Assembly: GCA_963698435.1 (NCBI GenBank)
Contig: CAVOQV010000001.1
Span: 11,597-75,596, forward strand
DNA length: 64,000 nt
Direction of reading: 5' to 3'
Source: Sva-07 sp963698435
Lineage (GTDB): Bacteria > Actinomycetota > Acidimicrobiia > Acidimicrobiales > Ilumatobacteraceae
Both the position numbers and the translations under genes were made by a program. The stretch's first letter is position 1, and every line of letters begins with the position of its first letter. Shown here piece by piece: positions 38,062-47,382 of this stretch. The notes under the pieces are model-generated. The model did not search any database. It saw nothing but the letters and a program-made list of their open reading frames with translations, and was not told the origin of the DNA.

Positions 38062-39043
38062 ACGGGGAGTCGACCGTTCTCGGACTCTTTCACCCACCAC
38101 GCGACGAGCTGTTCGAGACCCGATGCGAGGTCGACGTTCGCCTCGAAGCCGAGCGGCCGCACGGGCCCGTTCGGTGTCGGCGAGCCGTCGACGAACCGAG
38201 TTGACCGATCGTTCCGGACCGAACTCGGGGTCCAGATCCGACCCCATCACGGCCAGGAGCGTCTGCGGCGAGTTCGAGCAGGCTCGTCTCCACCCCGCAC
38301 GCCACGTTGAAGACCTCGTCGGTCACCGGAGCGGTGGCGGCGAGGATGTTGGCGCGAGCGATGTCGTCGACGTACACGAAGTCCATCGTCTGGAGCCCGT
38401 CGCCGAGGATGAGCGGCGGCTGGCCCGCCGCGATTCGCTCCATCCAGCGAACGAGCACCTCGGTGTACACGCCGTGGATGTCCATGCGCGGGCCGTAGGC
38501 GTTGAAGTAGCGCAGCGCGACGTAGTCGAGGCCGTACATGTCGTGGAAGCTGCGCAGCAGGCCTTCGTTGAACATCTTCGACGCGCCGTAGAGCGTTCGG
38601 TTGTCGTAGCCGTGGTGATGTTCGGCCGTGGGGAACTCCTCGGCCATCCCGTAGACGGACGCCGACGACGCGGCGACCACCTTGCGAACGTTGGCGTTCG
38701 CCGCCGCCTCGATGACGTTGAAGGTGCCGTCGACCATGCACCTCGAGCGCGAGTCGGGGTTCGACGGCGCACTGCGTGATGCGGATCGCCGCCTGGTGGA
38801 AGACGACGTCGGTGCCCGCGCATGATCTCGGCGAGCAGGTCGCGGTCGGCGATGTCGCCCTCGTGGAGCTCGCAGGCGACCGGATTCGCGCGCCCGGTCG
38901 AGGTTCGAGCGGCGGCCACGAACGAAGTTGTCGATGACGACGATGCGATCGACGCCGTGGTCGATCAACTGATCGGCGATCGTGGATCCGATGAAGCCGC
39001 CGCCGCCGGTGATGACGACCCGCGATCCGGCCAGGTCGATCAT
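38058..39043 (-). CDS. NAD-dependent sugar-nucleotide epimerase/dehydratase (SDR), frameshifted
   Basis: Rossmann motif VVITGGGGFIGSTIADQLID, VVIDNFVRGRRSNLDRA, then FHQAAIRITQCAVEPRLALE in another frame, and the catalytic YGASK with S and YNRTL context (SSASVYGMAEE). RYFNAYGPRMDIHGVYTEVL and the C-terminal substrate domain follow. About 325 residues, ending GLEQLVAWWVKESENGRLPV. The ATG has GGGAGG four bases upstream and overlaps the oxidoreductase stop. Acts on a UDP- or dTDP-sugar for the polysaccharide. Confidence 0.82.
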
Positions 39044-40100
39044 GACGCCTCCCGTTCGGCCAGGGTGACGTCGACGACGGCGCTGCCGGATCCGAGGCTC
39101 TTGTCGGAGGCCTCGAGGATCTGCAGACACGCGCAGTCCGGACACGCCGTCGGTGACCGGGTCGCGCTCGCCACGAACAGCGGTGACGAGTTCGTCCATC
39201 ACGGCCGACAGTGCTTCCGTGTCGGGCAGGGCCGGGGACCGGACGTCGCCGATGCGGTACGACACGCGACTGCGGTGAACGACTTCGTCGAGGTCCTTGT
39301 CCGAGGTCGATCTTGCGGTCGTAGATGCTGACTCGCTGCTGCGGATTGAGGTCGTCCCACACGAGGGTCTGGTCGGTGCCGCCGATGATCATCGTGCGGA
39401 CCTTGGTCGGGCTGAGCCAGTTGACGTGGACGTGTGCGGAGCTGCCGCCGGCCAGCCCGAGGGAGAGGTGCCCGACACACGCCTGGCCTGCGCCGATCGG
39501 ATCCGACCCCGTGGCCGCGACGGTTGTCGACCTGTCGGCTCGCCGGGCAGCACGTAGTCGAGGATCGACAGGTCGTGCGGGGCGAGATCCCACAGGACGT
39601 TGACGTCGGACTGCACGAGGCCGAGGTTGATGCGCACGGAGTCGACGAACAGGATGTCACCGAGATCGCCGCGCGTCGATCGCGGAGCGGATGTATCGAA
39701 CCGCCGGCGAGTAGCAGTAGGTGTGGTCGCACATCAGGGTCAGTCCCGCTCGCATTGTGCCGCTGCCGACCATCTGCTCGGCTTCTCCGACCGACGCCGC
39801 GATCGGCTTCTCGATCAGGACGTGCTTGCCCGCGCTGAATGCGGCCATGGCGAGCTCGAAGTGCGTGGCCGCCGGTGTGGCGATGGCCACGGCGTGGACG
39901 CTCGGGTCGTCGAGGACCTGCCGGACATCGGTCGTGTGAGCAGCTCCGGCGTAGGTGCCCGCCAACCGTTGTGCCGCCGCTTCGTTGAGATCACAGACCC
40001 AACGCAGGTCCGTGTTCGGGTTCGCTGCGCAGTTCCGAACGAGGTTCGGCCCCCAGTATCCCGCTCCGATGACTCCGATTCCGACTCTGTCCACGTCCAT
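39040..40100 (-). CDS. Gfo/Idh/MocA-family oxidoreductase, frameshifted
   Basis: First gene of the five-gene operon. N-terminal NAD site VGIGVIGAGYWGPNLVRNCA, HAVAIATPAATHFELAMAAF, the family lysine motif GKHVLIEKPIAAS, then in other frames VRINLGLVQSDVNVLWDLAP, HDLSILDYVLPGEP and HVHVNWLSPTKVRTMIIGGT. About 350 residues. GGGAGAGAG precedes the ATG. It resembles WbpB/WlbA, which oxidise C3 of UDP-GlcNAcA ahead of amination; with the DegT genes and the WbpD-like protein at 50,261 this predicts a 3-acetamido sugar. The substrate is inference. Confidence 0.8.
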
Positions 40101-40301
40101 CTCTCTCCCGCTCGGCGAGGCGTCGGTTGACGACGCGCTCGTGTTGGTGGTGCGACGGCCGTACGGTAGCAGTGGGTTTCGTACGCCGTCCCCTGGTGAT
40201 CTGATGTCTGAAGGGAACTTGAGGCAATCGTTCTGCTGTCCTGCCGATTGAGGATTTGCCACGACACAGAGTGCTGAAGTGACCGCTCAGAGCGGATGGA
40301 A

Positions 40302-40559
40302 TCAGGGGATCTGTGGAGCGACGAACGATGCCAACGTCCCGACGGTCTCGAACACGTCGCCCGTGATCTCGTCGCCGTCGATCTCGATGCCGAAACGATC
40401 CTCGAGTGCGAGAACGAGTTGCACGATCGCCATCGAGTCGAGTTCGGGAATCTCGCCGAGCAGTGGCGAACCGGCATCGAGATTCGCTCGCTCGCCCTCG
40501 AGTCCGAGGACCGAGACGACGACCGTTGCAGTGGAGTCGGTGATTGATTGTGGATTCAC
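40302..40559 (-). CDS. Acyl carrier protein
   Basis: 85 residues. The phosphopantetheine site is visible in PELDSMAIVQLVLALEDRFG, followed by IEIDGDEITGDVFETVGTLA. GTG start with GGGAG seven bases upstream. It follows the decarboxylase by 55 bases on the same strand and is the likely partner of the acyl-AMP ligase. The 201 bases after its stop (40,101-40,301) hold no gene and separate it from the amino-sugar operon. Confidence 0.87.
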   Translation of the reverse strand: MNPQSITDSTATVVVSVLGLEGERANLDAGSPLLGEIPELDSMAIVQLVLALEDRFGIEIDGDEITGDVFETVGTLASFVAPQIP

Positions 40560-40614
40560 GAGTTGGCTCCCGCCGTTTCTGTTCGACACCCGCCGTGCCG
40601 AGAAGTCGGTCAAT

Positions 40615-41854
40615 CTACAGCAGCATCTCGGCTGGCGCCTCGTGTCCGAGGAACGCGGTCGGGGCTGGCGGTCAACCCGTAGGCGCCGGCCTGGAAGATC
40701 ACCACGAGATCGCCGACCTCGCCATGCGGAATCGTCATGTCGTCGCCGAGCAGGTCGAGTGGCGTGCAGAGACAGCCGACGACGGACACCGGTTCGGCGG
40801 TCTCCTCGACCGCCGACGAGGTGCTCGGGTGTGCGACGGTGACGGGGTAGTTCTTGCGGATCACCTGCCCGAAGTTGCCCGACGCTGCGAGTTGATGGTG
40901 AAGGCCACCGTCGACGACGAGGAAGGTTCGCCCGCGCGATTCCTTGCGGTCGACGACCCGCGTGACGTAGATGCCTGCCTCACCGACGATGTACCGACCG
41001 AGCTCGATCGTAAGGCGAGCGTCGGGGAATTCGGAGTCGAGGCGAGCGGTGAGTTGCTCGAGGTTGGCGCCGATCGGCCCGAGATCGAGCGGGACGTCCT
41101 TCGGGAAGTAGGGGATCCCGAAGCCGCCTCCGAGGTTCACGTACCGAATCGGCTGGCGAGCCGAAGCACTCAGTTCGACGACGAGGTCGACGGTCTTGCG
41201 CTGCGCGTCGCAGAGGATGTCGGCATTGAGGTTCTGTGATCCTGCGAACACGTGGAACCCGAGCACATCGACGAGTTTCTCCGTCGAGCATCGAGAGCAG
41301 ATCGGGCACCTGTTCGGCGTCCACTCCGAACTGCTGTGGCCCTCCGCCCATCCGCATACCCGATCCGCGGACTTCGAAGTCGGGGTTCACGCGGACCGCC
41401 ACTCTCGGTGTCACCCCGAGCCTGTGGCCAATCGACACGACGCGGCGGGCCTCGTTGGACGATTCGATCTCGATCGTGACACCGGACGCGATCGCGCTCC
41501 GCAGTTCCGCATCGGTCTTGCCGGGACCAGCGAAGCTGACTCGCGTGGCGGGCATGCCGGAATCGAGCGCGACACGCATCTCGCCGACCGATGCGACGTC
41601 GAAACCGTCGACCAGTCCCGCGATGTGGCTCACCAGCGCGGGCATCGGGTTGGCCTTCACGGCGTAGCTCAGCTGGAGACGTGCGGGGAGAGCGGACTTG
41701 ATCGTCGCGACCCGCGCACGCGATCAGCGGCACGGTCGTACGCGAAGAACGGGGTCCGGCCCACCTGCTCGGCGAGACGGTGGATACCGACGCCGGCGAA
41801 TTCTGAGATGCCCTCGGAAACGAGCGAGTGTGGGTTGACCTCGTCGGTGGTCAC
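40615..41854 (-). CDS. PLP-dependent decarboxylase (fold type III, exosortase-A-associated type), frameshifted
   Basis: Alanine-racemase-like barrel with the PLP lysine in LSYAVKANPMPALVSHIAG, then ATRVSFAGPGKTDAELRSAI, VDVLGFHVFAGSQNLNADIL, RYVNLGGGFGIPYF and ELGRYIVGEAG. The C-terminal domain ends FQAGAYGLTASP and, one base shifted, FLGHEAPAEMLL. Breaks are near 41,290, 41,700 and 40,650. About 410 residues. The GTG overlaps the ligase stop (GTGA). It is the family found with an acyl-AMP ligase and carrier protein in exosortase-A polysaccharide clusters; it decarboxylates an amino acid, probably a diaminoacid. Confidence 0.82.
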
Positions 41855-43411
41855 TGGCTCAGCTCCGAACGCAGGATGTTGCGATCGAACTTGCCGTTCG
41901 GCGACCTGGGGAGTTCGTCGCGCTCGATGATCTCCGACGGCAACATGTACATGGGGATCTGCGTCCGCAGTCGATTCTGGATTCCGTCGATGTCGAGTGA
42001 CGTGCCCGAACGCGGCGTCGCCATGACGACGATCCTCTGGCCGAGTTCGTCGTCCTCCACGCCGAGCGCCACGACATCGCGGACCAGACCGGTGTCGTAG
42101 ACCGCCTCCTCGATCTCGGTCGGGCTGATTCGGTAGCCGGACGACTTGATCATGTCGTCGCGCCGCCCGACGAAGTAGAGGAACCCTTCGTCGTCGGCCA
42201 TCACCGTGTCGCCGGACCACACGGCAAGCTCGGGCGTTCGCCAAGACTCGGATCCGTGACCGGGAACCGGGCGGAAGCGGGCCGCGGTCCGTTCGGGGTC
42301 GTTCCAGTAGCCGAGGGCGACGAGGGCGCCGCGGTGCACCAGCTCTCCCTCCTCGCCGGCATCGCAGGGCGTGCCGTCCGGACGCACGACCAGGATCTCG
42401 GCGTTCGGGATGGCCTTGCCGATCGAGTCCGGGCGACGGTCGACCTCCTCGGGATCGAGATACGTGGACCGGAATGCCTCGGTCAGCCCGTACATCAGGA
42501 ACGGCTTGGCGTTCGGAAAGGTGAGCCGCAGCGTGTCGAGCGTGGTCTTGGGCATGCGACCGCCGGTGTTGGCGAAATACCGCAGGTTCTCGCGTGTTTC
42601 GGCGGGCCACGGCCGGTCTGCGATCTGTATCCACAGCGGCGGGACCGCCGTGAGCCCGGTGACTCGATGCCGAGCGCATGCCTTGATGATGTCGGCAGGC
42701 AGGAGGAAGTTGACCAGGACGACCTGCGCGCCGACCGAGAAGGCGGTCGTGAGTTGGCTCAGGCCGGCATCGAAGCTGATGGGCAGTGCCGACAGGATCA
42801 CATCGTCGGCGTTGTTGCCGAGATACGAACTCACGCTCTCGGCGCCGACGATGAGGTTCCGGTGGCTGAGCACGACGCCCTTGGGTTGTCCGGTGCTGCC
42901 GGAGGTGTACAAGATCGCCGCGATGTCCGTGTCGATGCCCCGTGCGGCCGTGCCGATCGGCGTCGCTGTGGAGTCCATCAGTCGACTCCAGTCGAGCGCC
43001 CCCGACGAGGCCGGCGAATCGACGACCACCACATGCTCGAGCGAGGGCGTCCCGTCGATCTCCGAAGCGAGCAGCTGTGCCCGATCGTGCGAGGTGACCA
43101 ACACCTTCACATCACAGTCTCGGAGGATGTAGCCGACCTGCTGGGGACGCAACACGGGATTGATCGGTACGAAGACGCCCCCAGCGCAGGATGTGCCGAA
43201 GATCGCCTCGACGGTTTCCATGCGCTTGTCGAGGTAGATCGCGAACGCGGTCACCACGCTCCAGCCCGAGTTCGACGAGGCCCGCCGCGCACGATGACGC
43301 ATCGCGCCACAGGTCTGCGTAGGTCGCCACTCGGTCCTTGTGGGCGAGGGCGGTGGACGTCGGCTCCGACGCGGCTCGCTGTTCGATCAGGTGATGGATC
43401 TGTGTTCTCAT
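41851..43411 (-). CDS. Acyl-CoA/ACP ligase (AMP-forming), exosortase-A-associated type, frameshifted near the N-terminus
   Basis: About 518 residues. ANL-family motifs: ILYTSGSTGQPKGVVLSHRN (A3), YGLTEAFRSTYLDPEEVD (A5 region), SGDTVMADDEGFLYFVGRRD (A7/A8) and the C-terminal catalytic lysine in RSPNGKFDRNIL (A10). One base near 43,238 breaks RGDRV from IYLDKRMETVEAIFG. It would activate a carboxylate as an adenylate and load the carrier protein encoded two genes on. Stop overlaps the decarboxylase start. No exosortase or PEP-CTERM protein is seen nearby. Confidence 0.84.
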
Positions 43412-43444
43412 GCGCGGTCCTGTGTTGATGTCCTTCGATCGAGG

Positions 43445-44329
43445 TCACCAGGGGACGGCAACCATCTCACTGTAGAGATCGTCCGAAAGTTGCTCCGGCT
43501 GAAGCGTTCCTCTGAACATCTTTGGTCGTGGGCTCTTCAGGGTGGATGCGAATCCAGGGCGGAAGCCCCCGATGCGTCGTTCGAGCAGCGTGAACGGGAT
43601 CCCATGCCGAAGGAGGAGAAGCTGTGAGAACCGACGGAACATGGATTCGAACACCACCTGGTCGCTCACGTAGAGCACTGCCGCGAACGCTTGGATCCCC
43701 TTCCGCCGTACCCGTCGGTAGATGACGTGACACATCGTGGAGCCGTCGATGAGGGCGACGTGTCGTACGGCGGGAGCGTCGCGGTGGTCGAGGAAGATCG
43801 TCAGCGCATCGCCGGTGAGCGCAGCCTCGATCTCGCCGAGATCCTCCGTCACACGCCGATCGCGTCGAACCGTCGGCCACGGGACGTTCGGCGTGAGGCT
43901 GGTCTCGACATCGAGCTCATGGAAGCCGAGGCGCTGGTTGAGTGCGATCACGTTGCCGCTGGGCGAGAGGTCGGTGAACACGAAGTCGGGTTGGCCGAGG
44001 AGTGCCTGGAGCAGCCTGATGCCCTTGAATCGGAAGTCGTCGTCCACGCACCACGCGGCGAGATTGCACACTCGGACGGGCACCCCGTCGAAGGTGCGGC
44101 GCGAATACAGTGCGACATACGCTCCGACGACCGCGTCGCCGTCGCGGAGATGGAATCCGTGATTCGGGGCGTCCTGTTGCCACGTTGCGGTCATCGCGTC
44201 ACGCCACTGAGCGGCTGACACACGTGCATCCATCGCCCCGTGGAGGTATGCCGCGACGTCGTCGATGTCCGCGTCGAGTATCGGCAGGAGTTCGGACGAG
44301 GCCTTCACCACGGCAACGCTAGCGAACAC
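43445..44329 (-). CDS. GNAT-type acyltransferase
   Basis: 294 residues with an N-terminal GNAT fold (NHGFHLRDGDAVVGAYVALY, VCNLAAWCVDDDFRFKGIRL, NVIALNQRLGFHELD) and a C-terminal region without a clear assignment. It lies 33 bases upstream of the acyl-AMP ligase on the same strand, so it is likely to be part of the carrier-protein pathway, for example transferring the activated group to a sugar. Start is GTG at 44,329 or a later GTG; no strong Shine-Dalgarno. Confidence 0.7.
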   Translation of the reverse strand: MFASVAVVKASSELLPILDADIDDVAAYLHGAMDARVSAAQWRDAMTATWQQDAPNHGFHLRDGDAVVGAYVALYSRRTFDGVPVRVCNLAAWCVDDDFRFKGIRLLQALLGQPDFVFTDLSPSGNVIALNQRLGFHELDVETSLTPNVPWPTVRRDRRVTEDLGEIEAALTGDALTIFLDHRDAPAVRHVALIDGSTMCHVIYRRVRRKGIQAFAAVLYVSDQVVFESMFRRFSQLLLLRHGIPFTLLERRIGGFRPGFASTLKSPRPKMFRGTLQPEQLSDDLYSEMVAVPW

Positions 44330-44429
44330 AGGTCCGGCGTCACTCCGGTCGTCGCTGCCGGCTCGTCACAGCCGGCGACGAACTGCGGTCGCAGGGGCGA
44401 TCGCGTGCGAGCCGATTATGGTCGCACTC

Positions 44430-46571
44430 ATGAGAACTCCGCGCGAGGCGGGCGAGCGCAGTGCCCGTCGTCTGGTCATTGCCGCGTGCCGTCCGTCGAC
44501 GACGGCCCTCGAGTTGGAGGAGCTGGTTCGCGACGTCGGGGTCGAAGCGCTGGTGTCGCAAGCTGACTACCACCGAGTCGCCTCGACGTTGTACGACCGG
44601 CTCGACGGATTGGATGGGGTTGCGAAGAGGTTGGGCGACGAGTTGCTCGCTCGCCGACTCGCTGCCCAGGTGAGGCGACTCGATGCTCAGCGGGCGCTCC
44701 TGCTCCTGCAACGGGTGCTCGACGCACCGTTCCTGGTGGTGAAGGGCCCGGTGCTGTCGTCTCACTGGTATCCGCGTGACCGGCTTCGTGATTTCAACGA
44801 CCTCGACGTGCTCGTCGCGCCCGCCGACTTCGGCCGCGTCTTCGAGGCCCTGTGCGCCGAGGGTGCCGTGCCGCGTGCCTCGAATTGGCACGGGTTCCGA
44901 GCGCACGGGGTCGCCGAAGTTCCCCTCCGTCTCGGGTCCACCACGATCGATCTGCACTGGGATCTCGTTGCGTTGGCCGAGCACCGAAGCGACATCCGCC
45001 TCCCGATCCACGAGCTGTTCGAGCAGTCGGTCACGGTCCCGGTCGGCGAACTCGAGGTACGCACGCTCGATCCGGTCGACACGCTGCTGCATCTGTGCGT
45101 CAACACCGGCCTCGGCGACGCCCATCGGTTGCGAAATCTCGTCGACGTCGATGTGGTCGTCGGGAGTGGGCGCGTCGATCTCGGCGAGTTCGCAGTTCGC
45201 TCCGACCGGCTCGGCCTGGGCCGACTGTGCTCGGCCGTACTCCAGCGTGCGGTGTCGGTGCTCGGCACCGAGCTTCCCGAGGGGTTCCTCGCTGGGCTCT
45301 CGCCGTCACGTTCCTGGCTCCTTGCGAACGCCGCCGTCGATCGAGCCGGACTCTGGAGCGGCGGCCACGCGAGCGTTGCGTCGAGCCGACTCGTCGCCGC
45401 AGGTCGATCGAGCGCTCCGGCGACGGCCGCTGCGTTCGGTCGGGCGACTCGACGCGCAGTGCTCGAACGGGTCGGACACCCATCGCTGGGTCAAGTCGGA
45501 GGCGATCTCGACTGGCAGCGCCTCCCCGCTGATGGCGACATCGATGCGCACCGCCGTCGATACTTCGACTACGTGGCTGCGCAAGGTCGTCGAGTCCGGC
45601 GGGTCCGGTGCCGAGACGCCGATGAACTGCATCGGAGAATCGGGGCGCTGCAACCCAGAACGACGCCCATGCTCGGCGCTGCGTTTCTCGATGGCTTGAG
45701 TGGTTGGAGAGCGCGGGCCGACCTCTTCGAATACGGCGATGGCACACTTGCTGCTGCTCTGGTTCGGTATCGGTGGACGATCGGGAGGATCACGGGGTAC
45801 CCGCTGCTCCTCGACCCGAACGCGGCGCCCACGGTCGGCAAACTCCTCAACCGATCATCGGTGACCGACCTCGCCGGGCTCGATCGCGACACGAACCCGT
45901 TGCGGGCGTACCTGCTGCGGTGGCGTGGGGGCTCCGCAACGACTCCGGCGTCGCAGCCGCCCGGCTTCGTCTGGGCGGACCCGCCCGACAACGTTCGTCG
46001 CGCGACCCAACGCGACCTCGATGACCTCGTCGACGCGGTTTGGCACTATTCGCCGCAGGCCTACCCCAACAGATGGCTCCTGAGGCGCCGGCTCCGACGT
46101 TCGATCGAACAGCTCGTGCTCGTGGTCGAAGCAGGGACACCTCCGACCCCGGCGGGTTTCGGTGTGCTCGACAGCTCGACGCCGGAGTACGACTATTGGG
46201 CACAAGTCGTGGTCGTGCCCGAGCACCGTCAAGAGGGTCTGTCCTGGCAGCTCGTGGCAGCGGGCGCGGCGCATGCTGCGAGCAGGGGTGTCGGGGGGTT
46301 GGTGTTCGTCAGCGAGAGCAACCCGATGACGTTGCCCGACGACAGCACAACCGACGAGGGATGGAACTACATCGAGTTGTCCCCGCCACGTCGGTTTCGG
46401 GGTGAGGCGCGGCTCCGGCGACTACTGGATGCCGTACTGGCGTCTCCGGGACGGCGCACCGAGGGCGACCCTGCAAGCGCGTACCGGACTCCCGGGGGTG
46501 CGGATTCACTCGTGTCGGAACGTCGATCACAACAGTGGTGGCGAGAGCACCGGACCGAGCCGGGAGCGTAG
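44430..46571 (+). CDS. Nucleotidyltransferase (NTP_transf_5-like) fused to a C-terminal GNAT domain
   Basis: 713 residues. Residues about 10-330 resemble the NTP_transf_5 family found beside PqqD and HprK-like genes in RiPP clusters: FLVVKGPVLSSHWYPRDRLR, DFNDLDVLVAPADF (metal-binding DxD), TTIDLHWDL. A linker leads to a C-terminal acetyltransferase-like domain (VRRATQRDLDDLVDAVWHYS, VVVPEHRQEGLSWQLVAAG). TATGGT at 44,417-44,422 ends seven bases before this ATG, so the transcript may be leaderless; ATG at 44,418 is inside that hexamer and less likely. Divergent from the GNAT gene. A terminator follows at 46,594. Confidence 0.75.
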   Translation: MRTPREAGERSARRLVIAACRPSTTALELEELVRDVGVEALVSQADYHRVASTLYDRLDGLDGVAKRLGDELLARRLAAQVRRLDAQRALLLLQRVLDAPFLVVKGPVLSSHWYPRDRLRDFNDLDVLVAPADFGRVFEALCAEGAVPRASNWHGFRAHGVAEVPLRLGSTTIDLHWDLVALAEHRSDIRLPIHELFEQSVTVPVGELEVRTLDPVDTLLHLCVNTGLGDAHRLRNLVDVDVVVGSGRVDLGEFAVRSDRLGLGRLCSAVLQRAVSVLGTELPEGFLAGLSPSRSWLLANAAVDRAGLWSGGHASVASSRLVAAGRSSAPATAAAFGRATRRAVLERVGHPSLGQVGGDLDWQRLPADGDIDAHRRRYFDYVAAQGRRVRRVRCRDADELHRRIGALQPRTTPMLGAAFLDGLSGWRARADLFEYGDGTLAAALVRYRWTIGRITGYPLLLDPNAAPTVGKLLNRSSVTDLAGLDRDTNPLRAYLLRWRGGSATTPASQPPGFVWADPPDNVRRATQRDLDDLVDAVWHYSPQAYPNRWLLRRRLRRSIEQLVLVVEAGTPPTPAGFGVLDSSTPEYDYWAQVVVVPEHRQEGLSWQLVAAGAAHAASRGVGGLVFVSESNPMTLPDDSTTDEGWNYIELSPPRRFRGEARLRRLLDAVLASPGRRTEGDPASAYRTPGGADSLVSERRSQQWWREHRTEPGA

Positions 46572-46593
46572 AAAGCAGAACGAGGAAAAATGA

Positions 46594-46630
46594 AAGAGGA
46601 CCGTGGTGCCCAAACCGCCACGGTCCTCTT
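46594..46630. terminator. Bidirectional intrinsic terminator
   Basis: Perfect 13-base arms (AAGAGGACCGTGG at 46,594-46,606 and its complement at 46,618-46,630) with an 11-base loop. The left flank is A-rich (AAAAATGA), giving a U tract for minus-strand transcripts; it also follows the plus-strand fusion gene. It closes the precursor transcript. Confidence 0.8.
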
Positions 46631-46685
46631 CGATGCTCGGGAAGCGTTTTCCAGCGTTCGCCCGTCCCGGGTCGACGCTGATCGG

Positions 46686-46817
46686 TCAGGAGAAGTTGCT
46701 GCCCCCGCCGCCCCCGCCGGAGCTTCCGTTCTTCGGCTTCCACCACGACTTGCCACCGTGGGTCAGTACTGCTGCAACCGTTCTGGTGCTCTCGATCTTC
46801 GGCGCTTCGTAACGCAT
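46686..46817 (-). CDS. Putative RiPP precursor peptide (43 aa)
   Basis: The N-terminus MRYEAPKIESTRTVAAVLT carries a YxxP motif like that bound by PqqD-like recognition elements in lasso-type leaders. The C-terminal part is HGGKSWWKPKN, then GSSGGGGGGSNFS. A Thr lies second from a possible leader end (THGG), but there is no Asp/Glu at core positions 7-9, so a lasso ring is not supported. GGAG lies nine bases before the ATG. The gene has its own -10-like hexamer and a strong terminator and sits among peptidase, kinase, PqqD-like and exporter genes. No database comparison was possible. Confidence 0.6.
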   Translation of the reverse strand: MRYEAPKIESTRTVAAVLTHGGKSWWKPKNGSSGGGGGGSNFS

Positions 46818-46863
46818 TTTGGATGTCTCCGTGTGTTTGGGGTTGGGTCCTCGGACAGAATCC

Positions 46864-46938
46864 ACCATAGCCCTGAGGCGAGCGCCGTGCACCAACTTCC
46901 TTCGGATCTTCACGAGATCTCCAAGGCGCTCGCCTCAG
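46864..46938 (-). promoter_or_regulatory. Precursor promoter with perfect 14-base inverted repeat
   Basis: On the minus strand TATGGT (46,864-46,869) is preceded by the arms CTGAGGCGAGCGCC (46,873-46,886) and its exact complement (46,925-46,938), 38 bases apart. One arm covers the -10/-35 spacer; the other overlaps the stop codon of the peptidase gene. There is no U tract, so an operator is likelier than a terminator. Confidence 0.55.
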
Positions 46939-47350
46939 TGAGCCCGATCCAGGCGCGATCGGAGGGCCCGAGCGCATGCGCGCGCCGTGGGAGAGAGGAT
47001 GTGCCAGCGTCGCGGTGGCCACTGGCGGACGCCGTCATCGACCTGGCTCACTCGGCCGACGAGGTGGTCGCCGGAGACCGGTGGATCCAATGAGCACACC
47101 GCGTCCCCCGGAATCGAAGCGCCCTCATCGAGCGGTTCCACACGCATCGGTGCACCACGACGCGGCATTCTCCGTCGACAAATGCCCAGATCTCGCCGAC
47201 ACGAGGGCGGCCCGCCGAGGCGCAGACGAGCACGCGGGAGCCAGGCAGAAAGCGTCGGCCCATCGAGTCGCCCGATGTGGGCAGCCAGAGGTCACCGGAT
47301 GACGCACGGCGTCGGAGCACCGACGCCGTGATCGCGCTGGACGTGCTCAT
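46935..47350 (-). CDS. S24/S26-family signal peptidase-like protein, frameshifted
   Basis: About 138 residues. The catalytic-serine region reads DLWLPTSGDSMGRRFLPGSR, followed by VGEIWAFVDGECRVVVHRCV; in the next frame GDAVCSLDPPVSGDHLVGRV completes the fold. The break is in a run of five G near 47,113; six would restore it. The general base would be a Lys or His; HRC is a candidate and no canonical Lys is evident, so activity is uncertain. Peptidases of this type accompany HprK, PqqD and nucleotidyltransferase genes in RiPP-like clusters. Divergent from the kinase gene. Confidence 0.68.
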
Positions 47351-47382
47351 CGCGAGTGCACCGCGATCTCTAGGCTTGCTCC

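Noticed and set aside
46686..46817. Lasso peptide precursor
   Set aside because: The leader has YxxP and a penultimate-type Thr, but the core after the glycines has no Asp/Glu at positions 7-9, and no cyclase or B2 protease is present.
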